The notes under the pieces are model-generated. The model saw nothing but the letters and a program-made list of their open reading frames with translations, had not been told where the DNA came from and ran no database searches. Made by a program: the position numbers and the translations under genes. From Pirellulaceae bacterium (lineage in GTDB: Bacteria; Planctomycetota; Planctomycetia; Pirellulales; Pirellulaceae), in the NCBI GenBank assembly GCA_026004795.1, contig BPJV01000009.1, positions 124,001 to 188,000 on the forward strand: a stretch of DNA of 64,000 nucleotides, in the 5' to 3' direction. Each line of letters opens with the position of its first letter. Positions within the stretch are counted from its first letter, which is position 1. Of the stretch, positions 47,815 to 55,605 are shown piece by piece.

Positions 47815-48939
47815 TCAACTCGTGGCGGGCGGGGGACAGGAGAAAGTATCGCGCAATTCGATCACGAGGGAATGCAGAGACGGATCTTCAGCCAGTAGCG
47901 AGGCCGTTTTACGACAGGCGTGAAGGACGGTGGAATGATCACGGCCACCGAAGTAGCCGCCGATTTCCTTCAGCGTCGCAGAGGTCATCTGACGGCACAG
48001 GTACATGGCCAGCCCTCGAGCCCGAACGATCCGTGCTTCCCGGCTTGCGCCGCGCAGGGCGGAAAGTCGGGTGTTGGTCTTCGCCGCGACCGCTTTGGCG
48101 ATGTCCGCCAGGGACGGAGGTTGGCGGTTCTCCACGGCCGCTAGCAGACTTAGGACAGCGTCGTGGTCCAGCGAACGGGTGTCATGAACATGATCGGCCA
48201 GCAGGTCGAGCAGACGCTGGAGTTGGATAACCGACAATCGGGACAAGTGGGGACACACTAAAGACTCGATGTGCTCGATTTCTTCCCGGTTCGTCAGTTT
48301 CGCGGGGAGCAATTCACGCAGGATAAAGCGCAACGTCCCTTCGCTTGGCGGATGGATGGGTAGACTAAACCCCCCCAGCAAGCGGCTGACCAAGGGAGCC
48401 ACTAGGGAGTGTGTCCCGTGAACCGATGGTAGTTGGTTGCTGGTGATGATGACCGGCGTAGCCGAGGTGGCCAACGTGTCAAGAGTGTGGATCAAGTCGA
48501 ACTGGACAGCATGGTGCGAGGCCAAGGAATCCAGACCATCAAGGACCATCAGTTTGCAACGTCGATGTTCTTGATGAAAGGTCGCTACGTCGTCGATCTC
48601 GAGCGCCTCGCGGTACTTGCTCAAGTACTCCGCCGCCGTGGTAAACAGCAAGGGTCGCGATTTAGTGGCTCGTGCCCACTGCACTGCTAAAGTAACCGCC
48701 AACACCGTTTTGCCACATCCGGGCGGGCCGTAGAGCAGGCAGGGGGATAGGTCAGGCAAGGAGCCAACCGCATCTTCCGAGAAAAGAAAGGATAGGGGAG
48801 CATTCTCTGGGCCAATGAGATAAAACGGCAGCGACCACACATCGGTTGCCGCTGCCGGAAGATGTTTGCGCACCGACGCCGGTCGTTCGACGGGGAGTCG
48901 TAGAGGGACATCGAGCCGAGAGCGAGTGCTGGTTGACAT
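47815..48939 (-). CDS. dnaA: Replication initiator DnaA, short form without domain I
   Basis: 374 residues. The AAA+ core has Walker A GPPGCGKT (71-78), a divergent Walker B LMVLDGLD (129-136), sensor-1 IITSN (164-168) and the LVSRLLGG box with the presumed arginine finger R186. Domain IV is clearly DnaA: RARGLAMYLCRQMTSATLKE and the DNA-contact signature GGRDHSTVLHACRKT (331-345). Only about 50-70 residues precede the core, too few for the usual N-terminal domain I (helicase and self-interaction) plus linker. The upstream cysteine desulfurase ends 45 bp before the start, so no missing part can lie in front. It is probably still the initiator given the oriC-like region and dnaN downstream. 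Confidence 0.9.
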   Translation of the reverse strand: MSTSTRSRLDVPLRLPVERPASVRKHLPAAATDVWSLPFYLIGPENAPLSFLFSEDAVGSLPDLSPCLLYGPPGCGKTVLAVTLAVQWARATKSRPLLFTTAAEYLSKYREALEIDDVATFHQEHRRCKLMVLDGLDSLASHHAVQFDLIHTLDTLATSATPVIITSNQLPSVHGTHSLVAPLVSRLLGGFSLPIHPPSEGTLRFILRELLPAKLTNREEIEHIESLVCPHLSRLSVIQLQRLLDLLADHVHDTRSLDHDAVLSLLAAVENRQPPSLADIAKAVAAKTNTRLSALRGASREARIVRARGLAMYLCRQMTSATLKEIGGYFGGRDHSTVLHACRKTASLLAEDPSLHSLVIELRDTFSCPPPATS

Positions 48940-48984
48940 CTTCGATTCGCGATAGCAAGGAATTCCAGCCGTGGTAGATCCAAC

Positions 48985-50142
48985 TCAGTTTAACGCACGG
49001 GACGAGGGCAATCGCTCGACCGCTTGGGTGATGCGGTCCACGGCTTGGACGATCTGCGAAGCCTCGGAGAAACGCGACAAACTGAAGCGAATCGAGCCGG
49101 CGATAACCTCTGCAGGCAATCCCATGGCACTGAGCACACGCGAGGGACGAGCACTGCCGCTGGCACAGGCCGACCCTGTGCTGCAAGCGAGGCCAAGCAG
49201 ATCCAGCCGCATGACCAGTGCTTGGCGATCGAGCCCTAGAAAGGATACGTTGCTGGTATGCGGAAGTCTTGGAGCCGCATGGCCTATGACCTCGACGTTG
49301 CCCAATTGTAGCAAGCGTTGCTCGAATTCTTCCCGCAGTTGACGCGTCTGCTCGTATCGACCTTCCTCACGAGCCCGGCAGGTCGCCTGCAGCGAGTTGG
49401 CTAGGGCGGCAGCAAGGACCACCGGCTCGGTCCCTGGGCGTAGGCCCAATTGCTGGCCACCACCGTGCAACAGAGGAGACAGAGCCAGACTTGGTGCCAC
49501 CACCAGGGCACCGATACCGACCGGACCATGGATCTTGTGGGCGGTAATGGTCACGGCAGCGATGCCGGTAGCGCGCATGGAGAAGGGGATTTTGCCTGCT
49601 CCTTGAATGATATCGCTGTGAAAGGGAACGCCATGTTCGTGGCATAGGCTCGCGATCGGCTGGAGGTCTTGGACGATACCCGTTTCGTTGTTGGCCAGCA
49701 TCACGGACACGGCAGCAATCTGGGATGCCGACCGTTTCAGCTGGTCTTCGAGGAAGTCTAAGTCGATCAGCCCATTGCGGTGAACCGGAAGGAGGGTCAC
49801 CTTCTCGCCCCCGGCCACCGCGACCGCCGCATCCAGGACGCTGGGGTGCTCGGTCGCACCGATGAGCAGGCGTGGACGTTGACGCTGGGCATAGAGTCCC
49901 CTTATCGCCAGGTTGTTCGCTTCGGTACCACCACTGGTGAAGACCACTTGACTTCCCGGTGGGGCGTCGATGTCCCGCAAGATGCGCGCGCGCGCGTCCT
50001 CGAGTATCCGCCAGGCACGACGTCCGGCGGCATGTTGACTGGCGGGATTGCCCAACGGCAGTCTCAGCGCCGCGGTCATCTCCTCGGCGACCCACGGGTC
50101 CAAGAACGTGGTGGCATTGTTATCGAGGTAAATCTCGTTCAT
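48985..50142 (-). CDS. Cysteine desulfurase (NifS/IscS family)
   Basis: A 385-residue PLP enzyme that takes sulfur from cysteine for Fe-S clusters or thiolation. Key parts: YLDNNATT start, TSGGTEANNLAI, H99 in TEHPSV, K203 in TITAHKIHGP binding PLP, and the mobile loop LACSTGSACASGS with the persulfide Cys326. The short loop with an insertion-like SACASGSARPSR is of the NifS/IscS type. It overlaps the upstream unknown gene by 4 bp (ATGA) and precedes dnaA by 45 bp, so the three are probably one transcript, an unusual neighbour for dnaA. Confidence 0.94.
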   Translation of the reverse strand: MNEIYLDNNATTFLDPWVAEEMTAALRLPLGNPASQHAAGRRAWRILEDARARILRDIDAPPGSQVVFTSGGTEANNLAIRGLYAQRQRPRLLIGATEHPSVLDAAVAVAGGEKVTLLPVHRNGLIDLDFLEDQLKRSASQIAAVSVMLANNETGIVQDLQPIASLCHEHGVPFHSDIIQGAGKIPFSMRATGIAAVTITAHKIHGPVGIGALVVAPSLALSPLLHGGGQQLGLRPGTEPVVLAAALANSLQATCRAREEGRYEQTRQLREEFEQRLLQLGNVEVIGHAAPRLPHTSNVSFLGLDRQALVMRLDLLGLACSTGSACASGSARPSRVLSAMGLPAEVIAGSIRFSLSRFSEASQIVQAVDRITQAVERLPSSRALN

Positions 50143-50924
50143 CGCTTCTCTAGGACCGTCTTCGATTCGAGAATCGGTTGCAGGGCCGGATCGTTTCCAT
50201 ATTCGATGGCCAACGTCGCCAAGGCATGAGCCAGACCCCTGTCACCCCGGCTTTCCGCGGCGATCGCCGCCTCGCGCAAGCGGGGGAACACGATGTCCGC
50301 TAGTCGTTGCTTGAACTCTTCAGGTCCGACAACCGTGCCTTCTGTCGAGACAAGTTCAAACAAGGCTGGAATATCGGTGTAGGCATGAGCGTAAGCCAGC
50401 GCTTGCACCGCCGGCCAAAACGAAGACGCCAAGCCAGGATGATCCTTCGACCATTGGGGCCAAAAGGCATCATAGGAGGGGCGCCGAGTATCCAACATGT
50501 GCTGAAGAATCCGGGCCGGGCCGTGGTCTAGCAGCGTGGAGGTGCGAATTTGAACCAAGTCCCAGCGGGTCGGCAACGGTGCTGCAGAGCGTAAGTGCTT
50601 GGCGATCAACGGGCTAATCTCACTGGCCGTCTCGCTCTGGTTATCTTGCCAGGGATCGAACCGGCCGGTCGAACCATGGCGGATGGCCGTGAGTTGACGC
50701 CCGGTCAGCGGGTCGCGATGGTAGGTGAAGGTGCGAAGTTCGAAGGTGATCGGATTCAACTCGATACCAGAGACGCTGGCAAAAAAGGCGTAGACAGTGA
50801 CGGCTATAGCGACTAAACCGATGGCCGTCATTGCGTAAAGTAGGCGGTTGAGCAAGGCAAATCGACGTCCTCGTAAAGGCTGCGAATCCGCAGTTGGCCG
50901 AGGAGGATTGGCAATGGTGCTCAT
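50139..50924 (-). CDS. Single-TM protein of unknown function
   Basis: A 261-residue protein. One TM helix lies at about 27-50 (LLYAMTAIGLVAIAVTVYAFF); the rest is outside or inside as a soluble domain. It includes a region with Arg-rich contact ITFELRTFTYHRDPLTGRQL and several helices, such as WPAVQALAYAHAYTDIPAL and IAAESRGDRGLAHALATLAI, with a tetratricopeptide-like feel. No family recognised. It is translationally coupled (4-bp overlap) to the cysteine desulfurase. Confidence 0.65.
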   Translation of the reverse strand: MSTIANPPRPTADSQPLRGRRFALLNRLLYAMTAIGLVAIAVTVYAFFASVSGIELNPITFELRTFTYHRDPLTGRQLTAIRHGSTGRFDPWQDNQSETASEISPLIAKHLRSAAPLPTRWDLVQIRTSTLLDHGPARILQHMLDTRRPSYDAFWPQWSKDHPGLASSFWPAVQALAYAHAYTDIPALFELVSTEGTVVGPEEFKQRLADIVFPRLREAAIAAESRGDRGLAHALATLAIEYGNDPALQPILESKTVLEKR

Positions 50925-51142
50925 CGGTTACACGGTGATAGAATCGAGAATCAACGAAGCAAAAGCAGACGCGGCGGAAGCCGGATAAAGGAGATCCTCC
51001 CAGCCAAGGATCAGGCAGGCCAAGCGGACCAAGACTCCTGCGATTATTGTACGCCGTTTTCCATCGCTCCGTTAGAACAGGCGGTGATGCCTGCAGCGTC
51101 GGTCTTAGTGGTATCCCTGAATTCAGCGGCAACAAACCAGCC

Positions 51143-52285
51143 ATGCGAGTAAACAATCAGGCAATTAAGCCGCGATATCCTACCATTTTGTCCATCAGTG
51201 ACCGGCTCAACCCGAAAGCCGCCGCTGATTGGTGGCGTGGTGGTAGCGTGCAGGATGATGGAAACCGACCATTCGTGTCCTCGCCCATCGACGATGCGGC
51301 CGGTGATGATGAGCAGGCGAAGCTTCGTCGCGTCGAAGCCGTCTTGTTCTTGGCGCGGGAGGAGCTGAATACACGCAAGATAGCCAAGTTGGCAGCCTTG
51401 GCGGACGCCACCGAAGCTCGTACACTGATCAAGCGCCTCAACGCGAAGTACGATCAGATCGGACGGGCGTTTCGCGTAGAGGAGATCGCCGGTGGATATG
51501 TCTTGCTGACGCGTCCCGAATTTGCTCCCTGGCTGCGGAAGTTACAATACGTACCCGCAGAGAAGCGACTCAGCCAATCCGCGATGGAAACCTTGGCCAT
51601 CGTAGCCTACCGCCAACCGGTACTGCGAGCCGAAATTGAAGCTATTCGTGGGGTTGGTTGCAGTGAGGTACTCAAACAATTGATGGAACTCGACCTGGTT
51701 CGTATCAGCGGACGCAGCGAGGAATTGGGGCGACCGTACCTCTACGGGACAACACGTCGATTTTTGCAGATGTTTGGCTTGCGATCGACCGATCGATTAC
51801 CACGCAAAGAGTGGGTAAACGAATTACAGAATATGGTAAATTCGTCTCCACAAACCGACGCAGCAACTTCGGATGAAAAGGAGTCAATGGTGACGCAAAC
51901 AAGCTTAACTGGCAGCGTAGCAACGTTCGGGGACGAACTGCCGTCCGATAGCGAAAATCAGCAAGAGTTCATCGTTCGTGCCATCGACGACGATGACGAT
52001 TATCTCGACGACGACGAAGATTTCGAGGATGATGACTTCGAGGACGACGAGGACGATTACGACGATGAAGATGTGGACGACGAAGATCTAGAAGATGCCG
52101 ACTGGGACGAAGTCGACGATGACGAAGAGGATGAAGACGTCGACGACGACGAGGAAGACGAAGATGACGATGACGAGGAGTCGGAGTGGGATGATGAAGA
52201 CTTCGACGACGAGGATGATTACGATGATGATTATGACGACGATGACTGGGATGAGGAGGACGAGGATGATGATGAGTGGGATTGA
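51143..52285 (+). CDS. scpB: Segregation and condensation protein ScpB with long acidic tail
   Basis: 380 residues from the ATG at 51143; an in-frame ATG at 51047 exists but the extra 32 residues look non-coding. The ScpB core has two winged-helix domains (about 55-230): RRVEAVLFLAREELNTRKIA, GYVLLTRPEFAPWLRKL, SQSAMETLAIVAYRQPVLRA, IEAIRGVGCSEVLKQLMEL and RPYLYGTTRRFLQMFGL. ScpB joins SMC and ScpA to organise the chromosome. The last 101 residues (encoded about 51980-52282) are 81 Asp/Glu plus spaced aromatic residues. The canonical ScpB lacks such a tail. A terminator-like hairpin lies about 100 bp after the stop. Confidence 0.9.
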   Translation: MRVNNQAIKPRYPTILSISDRLNPKAAADWWRGGSVQDDGNRPFVSSPIDDAAGDDEQAKLRRVEAVLFLAREELNTRKIAKLAALADATEARTLIKRLNAKYDQIGRAFRVEEIAGGYVLLTRPEFAPWLRKLQYVPAEKRLSQSAMETLAIVAYRQPVLRAEIEAIRGVGCSEVLKQLMELDLVRISGRSEELGRPYLYGTTRRFLQMFGLRSTDRLPRKEWVNELQNMVNSSPQTDAATSDEKESMVTQTSLTGSVATFGDELPSDSENQQEFIVRAIDDDDDYLDDDEDFEDDDFEDDEDDYDDEDVDDEDLEDADWDEVDDDEEDEDVDDDEEDEDDDDEESEWDDEDFDDEDDYDDDYDDDDWDEEDEDDDEWD

Positions 52286-52386
52286 CCGGTGAACGGTCCC
52301 CACGGCGGGGCGGAAAGCCGATGCTGAATACCCTCCCCGTCAAGCGTGCGTCGTCGTGTTGCCCGTTCCTACTGTGTTCATGGGAG

Positions 52387-52414
52387 GCCGGCCGTGGAGG
52401 CTGGCTTCTTTTTT
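52387..52414 (+). terminator. Intrinsic terminator after scpB
   Basis: GCCGGCC-GTGGA-GGCTGGC forms a seven-bp stem with one G-U pair and is followed by TTCTTTTTT. It ends the scpB transcript before the hemX-hemA unit. Confidence 0.7.
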
Positions 52415-52481
52415 GCTTACGCTTGGGCGTTGGTGAAACATACGCTCTTAGATCTTGCCTTGGCGATATCAGGAGGTTTCC

Positions 52482-53363
52482 GTGCTATCCGGAGTCACCG
52501 TCTCCTGCTTTCTATTCAGTTACCTGCTGGCGCTGGTTTGGGAAGCGGTGAGGTTGATCGGGAAGCGGACCGGTCGCACGTGGATCACTGTTTTCTTGCT
52601 CATCGCTGGTTTGGTCGCCCACGCATCGTTCTTGTACTACCATTTGCGTCTCCCCGATGCTGCTGGGGCTCCGTTGGCGATCAATAATTGGTTCCAGTGG
52701 TCGATGGCTGGCTCCTTCATCTTGGCGATCCTCTGTTTTCTGCTCATTCTCCGCAATCCGCAAACGTCGGTAAGTCTGTTTTTGCTACCGGTGGTGTTGT
52801 CGGTGACTGGAATCGCTCTCGTTTTTGGCGGATCGGGCAGTTTTGGTGCCGGTGGCTCGGCGGCGGCGTGGCGGTGGATCCATGGAATCAGTCTGTTGAT
52901 CGCCACGGTGTTCATCAGTTTGGGCGCGGCATTCGGGGCGATGTATCTGGTGCAATCGGGACGTCTGAAGCGGCGACCAGGGGGGCAACGCAAGCTACGC
53001 TTGCCGGCACTAGAATTCCTGCAGCGCATGAATCGGTGGTGTCTGTTCGCCACGGCCGTGGCGTTAGCCGTGGGTTTCGTCAGCGGCATTCTGCTGCAGC
53101 TACAGACCGATCAACCCTTTCGCTGGTGGGAGGGAGGGATCGTCGCCACGGCCGCCCTCTTCCTGTGGTCCTCCCTGGCGGCCATGTGGGAGGTGTTCTC
53201 TACTGGTTCGATGGGAGGACGCCGCGTGGCTCGCCTGGTGGTCGCCAATTTCCTGCTGTTGGTCGTCGTGTTGACGGCGTTGATGGTCAGCTCTCATGGA
53301 CTCCAGGAAGGTCGCCAGGATTCGCCAACGGGAGGTCAGCAAGCAGGGGAGGTGCCGCGCTGA
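52482..53363 (+). CDS. HemX-like cytochrome-c-assembly family membrane protein
   Basis: About 293 residues from the GTG at 52482, with AGGAGG five bases upstream (52471-52476), which beats the in-frame ATG at 52455. Seven or eight TM helices. It belongs to the CcsA/ResC/HemX superfamily (HGISLLIATVFISLGAAFGA, with conserved His), but the tryptophan-rich WWD heme-handling loop is not recognisable: the matching stretch reads QPFRWWEGGIVATAALFLW. Together with the position directly before hemA this points to a HemX-type protein, which modulates glutamyl-tRNA reductase levels in Bacillus. Its TGA overlaps the hemA ATG. Confidence 0.8.
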   Translation: MLSGVTVSCFLFSYLLALVWEAVRLIGKRTGRTWITVFLLIAGLVAHASFLYYHLRLPDAAGAPLAINNWFQWSMAGSFILAILCFLLILRNPQTSVSLFLLPVVLSVTGIALVFGGSGSFGAGGSAAAWRWIHGISLLIATVFISLGAAFGAMYLVQSGRLKRRPGGQRKLRLPALEFLQRMNRWCLFATAVALAVGFVSGILLQLQTDQPFRWWEGGIVATAALFLWSSLAAMWEVFSTGSMGGRRVARLVVANFLLLVVVLTALMVSSHGLQEGRQDSPTGGQQAGEVPR

Positions 53364-54643
53364 TGCCTTGGGGAATGGTTGGCTGGAGTCATCATCACGC
53401 GCCGGTCGAAGTGCGCGAACGCTTGGCCTTTTCCAAGGACCAGGCTCAGCAGGCGCTGGAGCAGTTCGGGCAGTTGTATCCCGAAACGGAAGCAGTGCTG
53501 TTGAGTACTTGCAACCGGGTGGAAATGTATGTGGCCGCCGAGTCTCCCGAGCAATTCCCGCCGCTGGAATCGGTTGCCCGCTTTCTCGTGGAATTCCATG
53601 AGGAGTCGTTCGAGGAATTGGGAAAACAGTTGCGCGTACTTCGGGATGATCAAGCGATTCGTCATCTGTTCATGGTGGCCGCGGCCCTGGACAGCATGGT
53701 CATTGGGGAAGCACAGATTCTCGCCCAGGTCAAACAAGCGTACGACCATGCCTGCCAGATCGCCTCAGCGCGGTCGCTCATGCACCAATTGTTCCAGAGG
53801 GCAACGGTGGTGGCGCGGCGCGTTACCAACGAGACGGACATCCAAAAACGTCGCGTCAGTATCCCCAGCGTTGCCGTCAGCGAAATCGCTGCCGAATTCT
53901 TTGAACGCTTCGATGATAAACGCATCTTGCTGATCGGTGCCGGTGAAATGGGAACCGAGACGTTGCGGTACCTCATCGATGCGGGAGCCCGGCGCATCGA
54001 CATTACCAATCGCAGTCTCAGCAAGGCCGAGCAGTTGGCCCGCGAGTTCGCCGCCCGTCCCCTCTGTTGGGATGACCTTTACGCTGCGGCAGCCTCTGCC
54101 GATTTGGTGGTTTCTACCACCGGGGCGAGCGAACCGGTGGTCCAAGTCGAGGAGTTCCGCAAAGCGCGCACCACCCATCACGCAGGACCGCTTCTAATTC
54201 TCGACTTAGCGGTTCCGCGGGACGTCGACCCCCAGGTGGGACAGTTGGCCGATGTCTACCTGTACACGCTCGATGATCTGCAACAAGTATGTGATCGCAA
54301 CGTGGAAGCACGCCAAAAAGAGTGGCCCAAAGCGACGCAAATCGTCGAGCAAGAGTTGAAGAAATTCTTGGCCGAATCGGCTCATCGCGCCAGCGGGCCG
54401 ACCATCCAACGTTTGCGTCGTCAAGCCGAGACCATCAAGGCCGAAGAATTGAAGCGACTGTTGAGCCGTCTGGAAGCTCGCGGTGTCGACGGCCAAGCGT
54501 GCAAGGAGATCGAACAAGCCTTCGATCGGCTCGTCAATAAACTTTTGCATCCGCCGCTCAAGTCACTTCGCGATCACGCCGATACTCATCATCATGCCAC
54601 CTTGTTGGATGCCCTACGGCATCTATTCCAACTGAAAGATTGA
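53363..54643 (+). CDS. hemA: Glutamyl-tRNA reductase
   Basis: A 426-residue enzyme that starts tetrapyrrole (heme) synthesis by reducing glutamyl-tRNA to glutamate-1-semialdehyde. The catalytic region VLLSTCNRVEMYVAAE holds the nucleophile Cys in STCNR. The GEAQILAQVKQAYDHA helix, the NADPH-binding ILLIGAGEMGTETL, and the C-terminal dimer helices all fit. ATG shares one base with the stop of the hemX-like gene (TGATG), so translation is coupled. The ORF continues upstream in frame but that part is antisense to nothing useful and overlaps hemX. Confidence 0.96.
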   Translation: MPWGMVGWSHHHAPVEVRERLAFSKDQAQQALEQFGQLYPETEAVLLSTCNRVEMYVAAESPEQFPPLESVARFLVEFHEESFEELGKQLRVLRDDQAIRHLFMVAAALDSMVIGEAQILAQVKQAYDHACQIASARSLMHQLFQRATVVARRVTNETDIQKRRVSIPSVAVSEIAAEFFERFDDKRILLIGAGEMGTETLRYLIDAGARRIDITNRSLSKAEQLAREFAARPLCWDDLYAAAASADLVVSTTGASEPVVQVEEFRKARTTHHAGPLLILDLAVPRDVDPQVGQLADVYLYTLDDLQQVCDRNVEARQKEWPKATQIVEQELKKFLAESAHRASGPTIQRLRRQAETIKAEELKRLLSRLEARGVDGQACKEIEQAFDRLVNKLLHPPLKSLRDHADTHHHATLLDALRHLFQLKD

Positions 54644-54873
54644 TATCTCGCCCAATCGACGGCCGGTGCACGAGCTGCTGGCCGGAGACAGCCGTGGGAA
54701 AATAGACGGCTTGCGCAAAGATTGTCTGCTGTCGATTTTTCTTTGATCGCGGCGCGACCTGACGGACGATCTCTACTACTACGTCGGGTAGTGAGTTCAG
54801 GATGTGGACTCGCTCTTCTTCTTGCGCATGGATGACGCGATCCGTAGCCATTACGCGAGCGTCAGGGTTTGCT

Positions 54874-54978
54874 ATGTCTTTGGAGTGGTTTCATGCCGTA
54901 TTGGGCACGTTCTTCGTCGGTGTATGGTTGATTGTCGGGCAAATCATTGCCCATCAGTCGCGGGAGACGAGCCCGTGA
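54874..54978 (+). CDS. Possible 34-residue single-TM microprotein
   Basis: ATG at 54874 to TGA at 54976-54978. Translation: a short start MSLEWFHA, one hydrophobic helix VLGTFFVGVWLIVGQIIA and a polar tail HQSRETSP. It lies in the gap between hemA and the convergent NUDIX gene. A weak AGGG lies upstream. One-TM microproteins with a short charged tail are common in bacteria, but this call rests on composition alone. Confidence 0.35.
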   Translation: MSLEWFHAVLGTFFVGVWLIVGQIIAHQSRETSP

Positions 54979-54995
54979 GGGCCATCGGCGTGCGG

Positions 54996-55538
54996 TTACA
55001 CAGCACCATGGTGCATCCAATGGAGAACGGCTTGGCGATTGGATTCGAAGGCCAAGTTAGCCAACATCGCCGGGTCGGGAAGCTGCCAACGGTAGTGTTC
55101 GAGTTCGGATTCGTCTAAGGTGATCCGGTTGTCACCAGCGACCTTGCAGGCAAAGAAGACGTCGAGCACCGGTGCTTCAACCCCCTGGTAGCAATAACGG
55201 TTGGGATGCGTCAGCAGGAACTCGAGGTGTTTGATTTGCAAACCTGTTTCTTCCGTCACTTCTCGACGCAAGGCATCTTCAGCCGTTTCATACGCATCGA
55301 CGAAACCACCGGGTAATCCCCATTTTCCCTTTCCCGGGTCCCGTGCCCGACGAACGAACAGGACCTCGCCGCCATCGTTGACCAACACGGCACCGACGGC
55401 CGTGTAGGGGCCGAAAAACACGGTGAAACCACACGCTGGGCAGCGCAGTGGAGATTGCCCTGGCGACGGATTAGCGGTTCCGCACTGCGGGCAGTAACGG
55501 TAAGCTTCCGCCAGTTGTTTGGGGGGAGGACTGGTCAT
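54996..55538 (-). CDS. NUDIX hydrolase with N-terminal zinc ribbon
   Basis: 180 residues from the ATG at 55538 (AGGAG eight bases upstream); the frame opens 21 codons earlier. Two CxxC pairs, CPQCG and CPACG, form a zinc ribbon (about residues 13-37). The NUDIX box reads GGFVDAYETAEDALRREVTE followed by ETG, with the metal-binding Glu pairs intact. Similar zinc-ribbon NUDIX proteins (NudC type) act on NADH or capped RNA, while others clean nucleoside diphosphates; the substrate is not certain. It is the last gene of the his-permease run on the minus strand. Confidence 0.88.
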   Translation of the reverse strand: MTSPPPKQLAEAYRYCPQCGTANPSPGQSPLRCPACGFTVFFGPYTAVGAVLVNDGGEVLFVRRARDPGKGKWGLPGGFVDAYETAEDALRREVTEETGLQIKHLEFLLTHPNRYCYQGVEAPVLDVFFACKVAGDNRITLDESELEHYRWQLPDPAMLANLAFESNRQAVLHWMHHGAV

Positions 55539-55605
55539 CCATACCGCTCCTGAAACTATCTTGATCTGTTCGGTAGCACCGGCAAGCGTGGCGTGGGCCA
55601 ACCGG

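Noticed and set aside
47815-48939. Alternative reading of the short DnaA as a DnaC/Hda-like ATPase
   Set aside because: Domain IV with GGRDHSTVLHACRKT is specific for DnaA and absent from DnaC and Hda.
52688-53362. In-frame extension of hemA by 225 codons
   Set aside because: Overlaps the hemX-like gene in another frame and has Gly/Arg/Trp-rich composition; HemA homology begins at 53363.
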